Shown here: in pieces, positions 41,580-49,070 of the stretch
How positions within the stretch are numbered: position 1 is the first letter of the stretch
Layout of the letters: every line of letters starts with the position of its first letter
NCBI GenBank assembly: GCA_963815045.1
Contig: CAWFET010000002.1
Location: 1,364,001-1,428,000 of the forward strand
Length of the DNA stretch: 64,000 nucleotides
Source: DASUPK01 sp963815045
GTDB lineage: Bacteria > Actinomycetota > Thermoleophilia > Solirubrobacterales > 70-9
Direction: 5' to 3'
Made by a program: the position numbers and the translations under genes
Notes under the pieces: generated by a model
Database searches by the model: none
What the model was told of the DNA's origin: nothing
Seen by the model: the letters and a program-made list of their open reading frames with translations, nothing else

Positions 41580-42266
41580 TCAGCGCTTCTTCTTCTTCTT
41601 GCACTTCTTCTTCTTGGCGCTCTTGGCGGAGTGCTTGTGCTTCTTCTTCTTGCACTTCTTCTTACAGGAACCCTGCGTCGCGGCATTCGCCGAGCACTGG
41701 TCCTGGGTCTCATCCCCAAAGCCGTCATTGTCGGCGTCCGGCTCGAGAGTGGCCTCGATGTTCCACCGGTTGCCCGATGCGTCGTTTGACGTCGAAAAGG
41801 TTGCGCCCTTCTGCAGGTCGAGGCCGAAGTCGTAGAAGTGGTGGTCCCCGGGGACCCCGGAGAAGACGCACCACGTGTCCTGGGTCACCACCTGGACCCC
41901 GAGCAGGTCGCCCGGGAGAACGCTGATCCTGGCGGGAAAGTGAGTCAGGGCGCCGCTGGGGACGACCCCGGGATCACTGCGGTCGACGACCACGAAATCG
42001 CTGCCGGCCCGACGGAACACGACCAGGCGCATCCCGCCGTCGATCGTCCCGCCGCGCGTGGTGTAACCGGTGAGCACACCCTGCGAAGGGATCGTGTAGC
42101 TCGGAGCACCAGCGCCGCTTGCATCCTGGACGCCCGTCAGGTCGCTGCACTGGATCTCAGCCGCGGTCGACGGAGCCGCCTGCCCGACGGTGGTCGCGCC
42201 AAGCGCCGGCGGCGCCATGGCGGCAAGCATTCCGGCTGCACATGCTGCGAGTAGAGCCTTGCGCAT
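41580..42266 (-). CDS. Secreted protein with Ca-binding-like loop and Lys/Cys-rich tail (paralogue of 3190, 20749)
   Basis: The ATG at 42266 is preceded by GGGAGGACGATCGA. The 228-aa product has a signal peptide (RKALLAACAAGMLAAMAPPALG). The conserved domain shares VGQAAPS, YTIPSQGVLTGY and FPARISVLPGDLLGV with the 20749 and 3190 proteins. A calcium-loop-like DADNDGFGDETQDQC follows, close to the version at 3190. The tail is polybasic, with CKKKCKKKKHKHSAKSAKKK then a further KCKKKKKR. Function unknown. The coding strand of the tail is a near-perfect AAG-repeat tract. Confidence 0.82.
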   Translation of the reverse strand: MRKALLAACAAGMLAAMAPPALGATTVGQAAPSTAAEIQCSDLTGVQDASGAGAPSYTIPSQGVLTGYTTRGGTIDGGMRLVVFRRAGSDFVVVDRSDPGVVPSGALTHFPARISVLPGDLLGVQVVTQDTWCVFSGVPGDHHFYDFGLDLQKGATFSTSNDASGNRWNIEATLEPDADNDGFGDETQDQCSANAATQGSCKKKCKKKKHKHSAKSAKKKKCKKKKKR

Positions 42267-42347
42267 TCGATCGTCCTCCCGAGCTCGACTTCCCCTGTCC
42301 CGCCGGACTCTATTGGAAGCCCCGGAGCTGTCAACGACTGATGCCGA

Positions 42348-43673
42348 TCAGCCCTGCAGCCAGGCGGGTGGCTCGGTCTTCGGGACCTCGCCGGCGATCC
42401 GGCTCATGACGCCGTAGAAGCGCGGCAGCTCCGGGTAGACGATCGCCTTCCCGGTCGTGATCAGGCCGACGGAGATCGCGCGCTCCGGGTCGGCCCAGCC
42501 CATGATGTTGATCAGCCCGAGGTGGCCGAAGGCGAGGTCGGTGTCGCGGCCGTAGAGGCTGACGTAGTCGGCGCCGAGCATCAGGCCGTAGGAGAAGCGG
42601 GTCGGGAAGACAAGCGAGAAATCGATCTCGAGGTGGGACTGCTCGGTGAGCGCCCGCCGGATCGTCCTCGGCTCCATCACCCGCACGCCGTCCAGCTCCC
42701 CTCCCTGCCTGAAGATCTCGAAGAAGCGAGAGAGCTCGCTGGCCGTCGTGACCACGTTCGCGGACGGCACCAGCGCGGTCAGGAAGCGGGGGTCGTTCGA
42801 GAGCTCGACCACCTCATCGAGAGGCGACCCCAGCACGCGCTTGACGAGCGTGGACAGCGGCGGAAGGATCGGCGGCCCGGTCACGTAGGAGGGAGCGACC
42901 CGCTCAACGTCCTCCGGCGCGACACCGTAGTTGCCCCACCTGAAGCCGAGCGGGCCCAGGATCTCCTCCGCGAGGACCTCCCGGACCGTCTTCCCGGTCA
43001 CCCGCCGGACGATCTCGCCGAGGATGTACCCGCCGGACACCGCGTGGTAGGCGAGCATCCGGCCGGGGCGGATGCTCGGCTTGGACTCGCAGATCAGCCT
43101 GACGATCCGGTCCCAGTCGTCGATCGACTCGAGGTCGAGCGCCTCCTTCGGCATGGAGGCGAGCCCGGCGCGGTGCGCGAGCACATGGGCGATCGTGGTC
43201 CCCTCCTTCCCCTGCTGCGCGTACTCGGGGATGTACTCGCTGACGCGGTCGCCGATGTGGAGCTGGCGGCGCTCGTCGAGGAGGTGGATGACCATCGCGG
43301 TAACCGCCTTCGAGGCCGAGAAGATGCAGGCCGGGACGTCCGGGGTCATCGGGACCTTCGGCGCGTCCTCCGGGTCGTCGGGGCCGTTGCCGCGCGCGTG
43401 TCCGATCGCTCGGTCGAGGACCACCTGTCCCTCGCGGCGGACGCAGAGCTGCAGGCCCGGGTGGACCCCGCTGCGGTAGAGGTCGACCGCCGCCTCCCAG
43501 AGCCGCTCGACCGTCTCCGGGTCGAGGCCCGTGGCGTTCGCCTCGGCCTCCTCCCCGCGCGTCGTCACCGCCTCCAGGTCGTCCGGGACGCGGACGCGAT
43601 GGAAGACGTCGGGTACGCCGGGTAGGTGCGGCAGATGCAGGACGTCCGAGAGATGTGGACGTCGTGGTGTCAC
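42348..43673 (-). CDS. Serine beta-lactamase-like hydrolase/esterase (class C fold)
   Basis: The 441-aa protein has the serine hydrolase motifs SASK in ACIFSASKAVTAMVIHLL and a tyrosine motif YHAVSGGYILGEIVRRV. Near the C-terminus AFGHLGLINIMGWADPERA provides the third, HxG-type, motif. This is the EstB/LpqL-like family of esterases and D-aminopeptidases. No signal peptide is visible, so it is probably cytosolic. The start is GTG at 43673, immediately adjacent to the rho-like stop, so it is likely cotranscribed. Confidence 0.88.
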   Translation of the reverse strand: MTPRRPHLSDVLHLPHLPGVPDVFHRVRVPDDLEAVTTRGEEAEANATGLDPETVERLWEAAVDLYRSGVHPGLQLCVRREGQVVLDRAIGHARGNGPDDPEDAPKVPMTPDVPACIFSASKAVTAMVIHLLDERRQLHIGDRVSEYIPEYAQQGKEGTTIAHVLAHRAGLASMPKEALDLESIDDWDRIVRLICESKPSIRPGRMLAYHAVSGGYILGEIVRRVTGKTVREVLAEEILGPLGFRWGNYGVAPEDVERVAPSYVTGPPILPPLSTLVKRVLGSPLDEVVELSNDPRFLTALVPSANVVTTASELSRFFEIFRQGGELDGVRVMEPRTIRRALTEQSHLEIDFSLVFPTRFSYGLMLGADYVSLYGRDTDLAFGHLGLINIMGWADPERAISVGLITTGKAIVYPELPRFYGVMSRIAGEVPKTEPPAWLQG

Positions 43674-44996
43674 CTACAACCGGCTGAGCAGCTCCGCGTT
43701 CGAGCTGGTCTCGCCGATCTGATCCGAGAGCGCCTGGGCGCCCTGCTCCGGGTCCATCTCCGCGAGCTCCGCGCGCAGGAGGCGGATCTTCCCCATCTCC
43801 TCCGCGTCGCGCAGCTCGTCCTCCCCGGACGCTCGGCAGTCCGCCGCCACCAGCGCCGGGACGATTCCCTTCGCGGCCAGATCGGCATCGAGGCGGAGCA
43901 GGAGGTTCTCGGTCGTCTCCAGGGCCTCACGAACCTCGGCGCCCCGGTCATCGGAGTCGAGCACGGTCGCGATCACGGTGAGCGAGCCGCTCCCCTCCTC
44001 GTCGAGCTCACGGCCGGCGCCGAAGATCCGCTTGACGCGCCCGGAGTCGCGGTAGCCCAGGGCGAGCCGGCTGAGCGAGTCGATCAGGACGACGACATCC
44101 TCCCCGCTCTCGGCCAGACGCTTCGCGTGTCCCATCGCCAGCTCGGCCGCTCGGACCTGGTCGCGTGGCTCCTGGTCGGCGGTCGCGGCGAAGATCTCCG
44201 CTTGCGGCAGCGCCCGCTCCCACTGAGGGACCTCCTCGGGCCGCTCATCCGCGAGCAGAACGCAGAGGTGAGCTCCGGTCTCCGCGATTGCGCCACCCAG
44301 GGCGCGCAGCAGCGCGGTCCGCCCGGAGCGGGGCTGCGCGAGCACCAGCACGCGCTGCCCGAAGGCCAGCGGTCCGAGCAGGTCGACCGCGCGAACGAGC
44401 GGGTCCGCAGCCGCATCGGGGGCGAGCAGGCGGCGATGGGGCGGCGCCGCGGTCAGATCCTCGAACTGCGTGCGCTCGTCCTCCGGGCTCTGGCCGTTGA
44501 CGGTCTCGACACGGATCAGGGCGCGGTGGCGCTCGCCGCGGCGCGGCTGCCGGGCGGGGCCGGTGACCTGGTCGCCGGGACGCAGCTCGCAGCGGCGGAT
44601 CTGCGAAGCGGACACGTAGACGTCGCCCTCGGCCTCGCCCATCCCGGTCAGCCGCAGGAAGCCGTAGCCCTGGGGCATCCGGTCGAGCACGCCGGTGACC
44701 TCCTCGGAGGCCTCATCAGAAGCCTCATCAGAAGCCTCGTCCTCGCCGCCGCCGGCGTCCTCAGATAGGTCCTCTGTCTCGGCGGCGGCTGCGGGCGAGG
44801 CAACCTCCTTGGACCGTGGCTTGGGCCGCGCCCTTGACCGTGCCCTTGACGAGGCTTCCGCTTCGGCACCCTCCCCGCCGAGCGCCTCGATCAGCTCGTC
44901 ACGGGTCAGCATCCGGTACCGCTCCACGCCCTGCTCGCGCGCTCGCTGGTGCAGGTCTGCCAGATGTAGGTCCTTGAGGGCCACCGACGCGCGCAT
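43674..44996 (-). CDS. Divergent Rho-family protein with altered catalytic motifs
   Basis: The 440-aa protein keeps the Rho plan: a Rho N-domain helix (HLADLHQRAREQG), an acidic low-complexity insert (SDEASDEASEE), the RNA-binding CSD (GYGFLRL, DVYVSASQIRRCELRPGDQV) and a RecA-type core. Walker A at 221-228 is QPRSGRTA, so the catalytic lysine of GKT is arginine. LADERPEEV and the Walker B VVVLIDSLSRLA are kept. The Q-loop region is sharply shortened (ALGYRDSGRVKRIFG). Where I recall SGTRKEELL with the arginine finger in E. coli Rho, this protein has ASGEDEL. It may therefore be a non-terminating paralogue; a canonical Rho should exist elsewhere. Confidence 0.8.
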   Translation of the reverse strand: MRASVALKDLHLADLHQRAREQGVERYRMLTRDELIEALGGEGAEAEASSRARSRARPKPRSKEVASPAAAAETEDLSEDAGGGEDEASDEASDEASEEVTGVLDRMPQGYGFLRLTGMGEAEGDVYVSASQIRRCELRPGDQVTGPARQPRRGERHRALIRVETVNGQSPEDERTQFEDLTAAPPHRRLLAPDAAADPLVRAVDLLGPLAFGQRVLVLAQPRSGRTALLRALGGAIAETGAHLCVLLADERPEEVPQWERALPQAEIFAATADQEPRDQVRAAELAMGHAKRLAESGEDVVVLIDSLSRLALGYRDSGRVKRIFGAGRELDEEGSGSLTVIATVLDSDDRGAEVREALETTENLLLRLDADLAAKGIVPALVAADCRASGEDELRDAEEMGKIRLLRAELAEMDPEQGAQALSDQIGETSSNAELLSRL

Positions 44997-45023
44997 GCTA
45001 GACGCCTGAATGCACCGACCGCG

Positions 45024-46697
45024 CTAGGCCGGCACTCGCCCTGGATCGAGACCCTCTGCCTCCGCCACCCGCCCCCATGCCGTCTCCTCGTCGGAGACGC
45101 GCGAAGGGCTCCAGCCGAGCTCGCTCCCGAGAAGCGTGGCGACCGCCTCGACGCGGGCCCCGTCGCGGAGCTCGGAGGCCGCGACGAGCCCGAGTCTGGT
45201 CCGCCGCAGCAGCACGTCGGCGACCGAGCGCGCCTGTTCGCGCCTGGCGGCCAGCACGACCTCAGCCATCAGGTCGGGGTGGCCGGGGACGATCGGCTCA
45301 GCCAGCTCCGGGCTCTCCTCGCACAGATCGAGCACGGAGCGCGCCGCGTGCCCGTAGCGGAAGGCGAGCTGGTCGGTGGCGCCCTCGGGCAGCTCGATGC
45401 CCGTTCGCAAGTCCTCCGGCCGGGCGGACATGCCCAGGGGGATGTCGTCCGTGCGGCACTCGGCCTCGCGGCCATCGCGCTCGACGATCCTGTCGACCAC
45501 CTGGGCCGCCATGCGCCGGAAGGTGGTCAGCTTGCCGCCCGTGATCGTGAGCATTCCCGAGGAGGTCTCGTACAGCTCGGCCTTCCGCGAGATGTCGACC
45601 GACTTCTTCGGATCGCCCGTGGAGATCAGAGGTCGCACGCCGGCGTAGGCGCCGGTCAGCTCGTCCGGGCCGATGCTCGTCCCGAAGTAGGAGTTGAGGG
45701 CGTCGAGCAGGTAGGCGACGTCGTCGGCGCCGGCGGGCACCTCGTCGATCTCGCCCTCGTAGTCGTTGTCCGTCGTCCCGACCAGGACCCGCCCGTACCA
45801 GGGCAGGGCGAAGATCGTGCGGTCTGCTCCGGCGGGAACGATGCAGGCGGCGGTGCCGATGTCGAGGTCGTCGTTGGAGAGGGTCACGTGCGAGCCCCGG
45901 CTCGGCCGGATCCTGGGGATCTCCTCCTCGGTGAGCAGCTCGTCGGGCCGGATACGGTCGGCCCACACCCCAGTCGCATTGACGACATTCGTGGCGTGGA
46001 CCTCGACCCGCTCCCCGGACTCCGCCTCGGTGAACGCGACGCCCGCGGCGCGGCCGTCGTCCTCCAGCACCTCCGTCACCTCGGCGCCGTTCACGACCAC
46101 CGCGCCGAAGCGCTCCGCCTCGCCGAGAACCGTGAGCACGAGCCGCACGTCGTCGGTCTGGCAGTCGTAGAACAGATAGGCCGAGCTCGGGTCCATCGGC
46201 TCCAGCGCCGGAATCAGCTCCACGGCCTCCTCCCCGGAGATCGTGCGATGCCGGTCCGGGGACCAGTACTCGGCCTCGTCGCGGTGCTCGTTGCGCTGGC
46301 TGCGACCGCGCCCGATGCGCGAGGTCGCCATCACGTCGTACATGTTCAGGCCGATCCCGATGGCGCGGTTCTTCCTCTCGCCGCCGACCGCCGGAACCAG
46401 GAACGGCGTCGGATAGACGAGGTGCGGCGCCAGCCGAACGAGCAGCTGGCGTTCGAGCAGCGCCTCCCGAACCAGTCCGAGATCGAAGTTCTGCAGGTAG
46501 CGAAGGCCTCCGTGCACCATCTTCGAGGAGCGGCTCGAGGTGCCCTGGGCGAAATCCCCTCGCTCCACCAGGGCGACCGAGTAGCCGCGCGAGGCCGCAT
46601 CGAGCGCCACCCCGGCGCCCGTGATGCCGCCGCCCACCACGACCACGTCGAAGGGGTCATCGCGCATCGCCGCGATTGCCTGCTCCCGGGAGATCAT
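45024..46697 (-). CDS. glpD: Glycerol-3-phosphate dehydrogenase (FAD)
   Basis: Oxidises sn-glycerol-3-phosphate to dihydroxyacetone phosphate at the membrane. The 557-aa protein has the FAD site VVVVGGGITGAGVALDAASR, GTSSRSSKMVHGGLRYLQ, YDCQTDDVRLVLTVL and the C-terminal domain starting about residue 440. LTITGGKLTTFRRMA is also typical. The start overlaps the nitroreductase stop by 4 bp, and 27 bp separate its stop from the rho-like gene. The whole stretch may be one transcript with the B12 genes upstream. Confidence 0.96.
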   Translation of the reverse strand: MISREQAIAAMRDDPFDVVVVGGGITGAGVALDAASRGYSVALVERGDFAQGTSSRSSKMVHGGLRYLQNFDLGLVREALLERQLLVRLAPHLVYPTPFLVPAVGGERKNRAIGIGLNMYDVMATSRIGRGRSQRNEHRDEAEYWSPDRHRTISGEEAVELIPALEPMDPSSAYLFYDCQTDDVRLVLTVLGEAERFGAVVVNGAEVTEVLEDDGRAAGVAFTEAESGERVEVHATNVVNATGVWADRIRPDELLTEEEIPRIRPSRGSHVTLSNDDLDIGTAACIVPAGADRTIFALPWYGRVLVGTTDNDYEGEIDEVPAGADDVAYLLDALNSYFGTSIGPDELTGAYAGVRPLISTGDPKKSVDISRKAELYETSSGMLTITGGKLTTFRRMAAQVVDRIVERDGREAECRTDDIPLGMSARPEDLRTGIELPEGATDQLAFRYGHAARSVLDLCEESPELAEPIVPGHPDLMAEVVLAARREQARSVADVLLRRTRLGLVAASELRDGARVEAVATLLGSELGWSPSRVSDEETAWGRVAEAEGLDPGRVPA

Positions 46698-47203
46698 TCG
46701 AGGAACTCGATCACCTGGTCGGCGGGCAGGCGCTCGGGCGGCCGCTGCTCCTGCACGGGCGTGCCGAGATGGATCAGGCCGACGAACCGCTCGTCCTCCG
46801 GCATCCCGACGGCGGCACAGCCCTCCGGCGTCCGCAGCACCTCCGGCGTCCGCCAGTAGGTGGCCAGGCCCCGGTTGTGGCCGGCCAGCAGGACGATGTA
46901 GGCGGCGCAGGCCGCTGCGTGCAGGTCCTCCTCGTCCTGGATCTCATCGCCGGTGAGCGCGCAGGAGCAGACAACGAGGGTCGGGGCGCGATCGAGCTTC
47001 GACGCGGACTCCGGCCCTGCCGCCTCCTTGAGCCGTTCCAGGGCCTCCGGCCCAACCACCCGGAAGCGCCATGGGTTGGTCAGGTTGTGGTTAGGCGCCC
47101 AGCGCGCGAGGTCGAGGATCTCCTCGATCACCTCCGCGTCGACCGGCTCGGGCCGGTATGCCTTGTGGGTCCGGCGGGTGCGGATCGCCTCCTCGACTTC
47201 CAT
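46694..47203 (-). CDS. Nitroreductase family protein
   Basis: The 169-aa FMN-dependent nitroreductase-fold protein starts EVEEAIRTRRTHKAYRPEPV. It contains ILDLARWAPNHNLTNPWRF, the pattern of YdjA/HBN1-type nitroreductases, and ends GLIHLGTPVQEQRPP. The electron acceptor is unknown. It starts 10 bp after the ECF S-component gene of the B12 operon and overlaps glpD. It is not BluB-like in sequence, so its presence in the B12 string does not imply lower-ligand synthesis. Confidence 0.88.
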   Translation of the reverse strand: MEVEEAIRTRRTHKAYRPEPVDAEVIEEILDLARWAPNHNLTNPWRFRVVGPEALERLKEAAGPESASKLDRAPTLVVCSCALTGDEIQDEEDLHAAACAAYIVLLAGHNRGLATYWRTPEVLRTPEGCAAVGMPEDERFVGLIHLGTPVQEQRPPERLPADQVIEFLE

Positions 47204-47213
47204 GGGTGGAAAC

Positions 47214-49070
47214 CTAGGGCAGGCGGCGTTTGTACCTCAGCCAGCCGCCCCAGATCACGGCTGCACCCAGGAACACGATCCCGAGGGCGATCAGCCAACC
47301 CGGGACTCCCCCATCGCCGCCCCCGCTGGAAGCGCTCGAAGATGCTGGATCGAGCGGGACCGGTGCCTTCTGCTCGACGGCCTGTGTCGTCGTGCGGGCG
47401 TCGCCCTTCTGCTTGTGCGCGCCATGCGCCTTCCCGGACGCGGAGCCGGTCGTGGCCGCGCCCGCGCCCCCGCCCGGGGCCGACACCCCGCCGCCCACGT
47501 TGGACACCGCCCGGGGGACGGGATTGAGCGGGAAGGAGGCGCCGTTCACGGCCATCAGGGCCTGGCTGGTTACCCAGACCGGAGTCTGGTCGCTCGTCGA
47601 GGAGTACCGGTAGTGGCCGTCCTGGGCCTGAGCCGAGGCGAGGTAGCTGAGGGGCGTCCCACCGCTGCGAACGGACGTGGGCGAGACTCCCGCGGCGACC
47701 AGGCCCTGCGCGGCCCAGGCGGTCGACTGGGCGTTCACGGAGCCGCCGGAGAGTGCGAAGCCGCCGCCGGAGCGCTGCACGCCGCGGAGGTAGGAGACCC
47801 CCCGCCGGACGCCGGAGCTGCTGCCCGCGGCGCCCAGGGCCTGCAGGACGGCGCCGGTGCTGTCGGCATCGCTCGCCGACTTCGCGGCGAAGCCCCAGCC
47901 ACCGTCATCGTTCTGGACCCCGCGCAGCCACGATGCGGAGCGAGAGTTGCCTCCGGTGACGCCCGCCGCCTTGAGGGCGAGGATGCCGAACGCAGTCGGG
48001 TTCACCTGCTGGCCCCAGGAGCCGTCGCCGCCACGGCGTGAGACAAGCCGGCTGACCAGGTCGTGCCCCTGGAAATGACGCGGGTCGAGCCCCGCACCCC
48101 GCAGCAGCAGGATCGTGCGCTCGAGGTCGCCGGTGGTGCTGATCTCGCCCACCGTCCCGGCCAGGTAGCTGATCGGGGTGGCATCCCCATGATCGACGTC
48201 GAGAGGATTCACCCCGGCGGCTTCGAGCCCTAGGACCGCCCAGCCCGTCATCGCCGGGCTCGAGTCCTCCCCGCGGGCGAACCCGAAGCCGCCGTCGCCG
48301 TTCTGGGCGCTCCTCAGCCAGGCGACGGCCGCGGGCGAGCCGCCGCCGGACGCGTCGGCCCGGGTGCCGCCGAGCAGGGCGGACGCAGCGATCAGCAGGG
48401 CGGCGAGAAGACAGGCGGCGCCCGTCGCGACGCCCTTCGGCGTTCGGCTCTCCCCACGGCCAGGCCTCCAGGCGAACTCAAAGCGCCGCCGGTAGCGAGT
48501 GAGCATCCGCACCATGGCCGGGCCGGCGACCAGGGCCAGCGCCGCATTCCCGGCCGCATGCGCCACGTTGAAGGGCAGTCCGCGCGCGGAGATCGCCAGG
48601 TAGCGGTCCAGCGACTGCTCGCCGCCGAAGCCGAACATCACGGAGAAATCGAGCAGCGCACCGTACGCGAAGCCCGTGAAGGCGCACGCCACAGCGAGGC
48701 TCAGCCGGCCCATGTGCCGGCCCGTCCCCGCGGCCAGGACTGCGCCGAAGATCCCGGTGAGCCCCCAGCCGGCCATCTGCCAGGGCGTCCAGGGGCCCTG
48801 CCCGAGCCAGAAGTTCGAGACGAGGCCCGTCAGGGCCCCGACCGCGAACCCCGGCGCGCCGCCCAGCGTGTACCCCGCAATCAGGGCTATGTCAGTGCTC
48901 GGGACAACGTTCGGGATCGGCGAGAAGGCGACGCGCCCGGCGACTGAGATCGCCGCGAGCGCGGCGACCAGGGCGACGACCTGCGACGGCGGGCGGGAGC
49001 GCTCGTACCAGGTGAATCCACCCAGGAGGGTGATGGCGAGCATCACGATCACCGCGGCCTGCCAGCTCAT
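47214..49070 (-). CDS. ECF transporter S component fused to an extracellular alpha/alpha-toroid (transcobalamin/intrinsic-factor-like) domain
   Basis: The 618-aa protein starts at an ATG overlapping the EcfA stop. Residues 1-195 form a hydrophobic ECF substrate-binding subunit (LIAGYTLGGAPGFAVGALTG, GQGPWTPWQMAGWGLTG). A further membrane segment lies at 215-235. Residues about 245-510 contain QW-like prenyltransferase/squalene-cyclase repeats (QNGDGGFGF 256-264, DGSWGQQ 349-355, QNDDGGWGF 386-394, QRSGGGFAL 432-440, QAQDGHYRY 481-489). A Ser/Pro/Gly linker and a final membrane helix (GWLIALGIVFLGAAVIWGGW) end the protein. The same toroid fold forms the alpha domain of intrinsic factor and transcobalamin. 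The upstream cobalamin riboswitch and DUF4430 partners suggest B12 capture and uptake. Confidence 0.85.
   Translation of the reverse strand: MSWQAAVIVMLAITLLGGFTWYERSRPPSQVVALVAALAAISVAGRVAFSPIPNVVPSTDIALIAGYTLGGAPGFAVGALTGLVSNFWLGQGPWTPWQMAGWGLTGIFGAVLAAGTGRHMGRLSLAVACAFTGFAYGALLDFSVMFGFGGEQSLDRYLAISARGLPFNVAHAAGNAALALVAGPAMVRMLTRYRRRFEFAWRPGRGESRTPKGVATGAACLLAALLIAASALLGGTRADASGGGSPAAVAWLRSAQNGDGGFGFARGEDSSPAMTGWAVLGLEAAGVNPLDVDHGDATPISYLAGTVGEISTTGDLERTILLLRGAGLDPRHFQGHDLVSRLVSRRGGDGSWGQQVNPTAFGILALKAAGVTGGNSRSASWLRGVQNDDGGWGFAAKSASDADSTGAVLQALGAAGSSSGVRRGVSYLRGVQRSGGGFALSGGSVNAQSTAWAAQGLVAAGVSPTSVRSGGTPLSYLASAQAQDGHYRYSSTSDQTPVWVTSQALMAVNGASFPLNPVPRAVSNVGGGVSAPGGGAGAATTGSASGKAHGAHKQKGDARTTTQAVEQKAPVPLDPASSSASSGGGDGGVPGWLIALGIVFLGAAVIWGGWLRYKRRLP

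Noticed and set aside
41583..41672. Simple AAG-type microsatellite
   Set aside because: The repeat is explained by in-frame lysine codons of a tail that recurs in other proteins with cysteines at similar positions, so it is treated as coding.
45279..46859. Long + strand open frame of more than 500 codons
   Set aside because: It is antisense to glpD, whose FAD and catalytic motifs are unambiguous; its composition has no domain resemblance.
46694..47203. BluB (lower-ligand synthase) in the B12 operon
   Set aside because: The protein is shorter and has the APNHNLTNPWRF pattern of YdjA-type nitroreductases, not BluB signatures.
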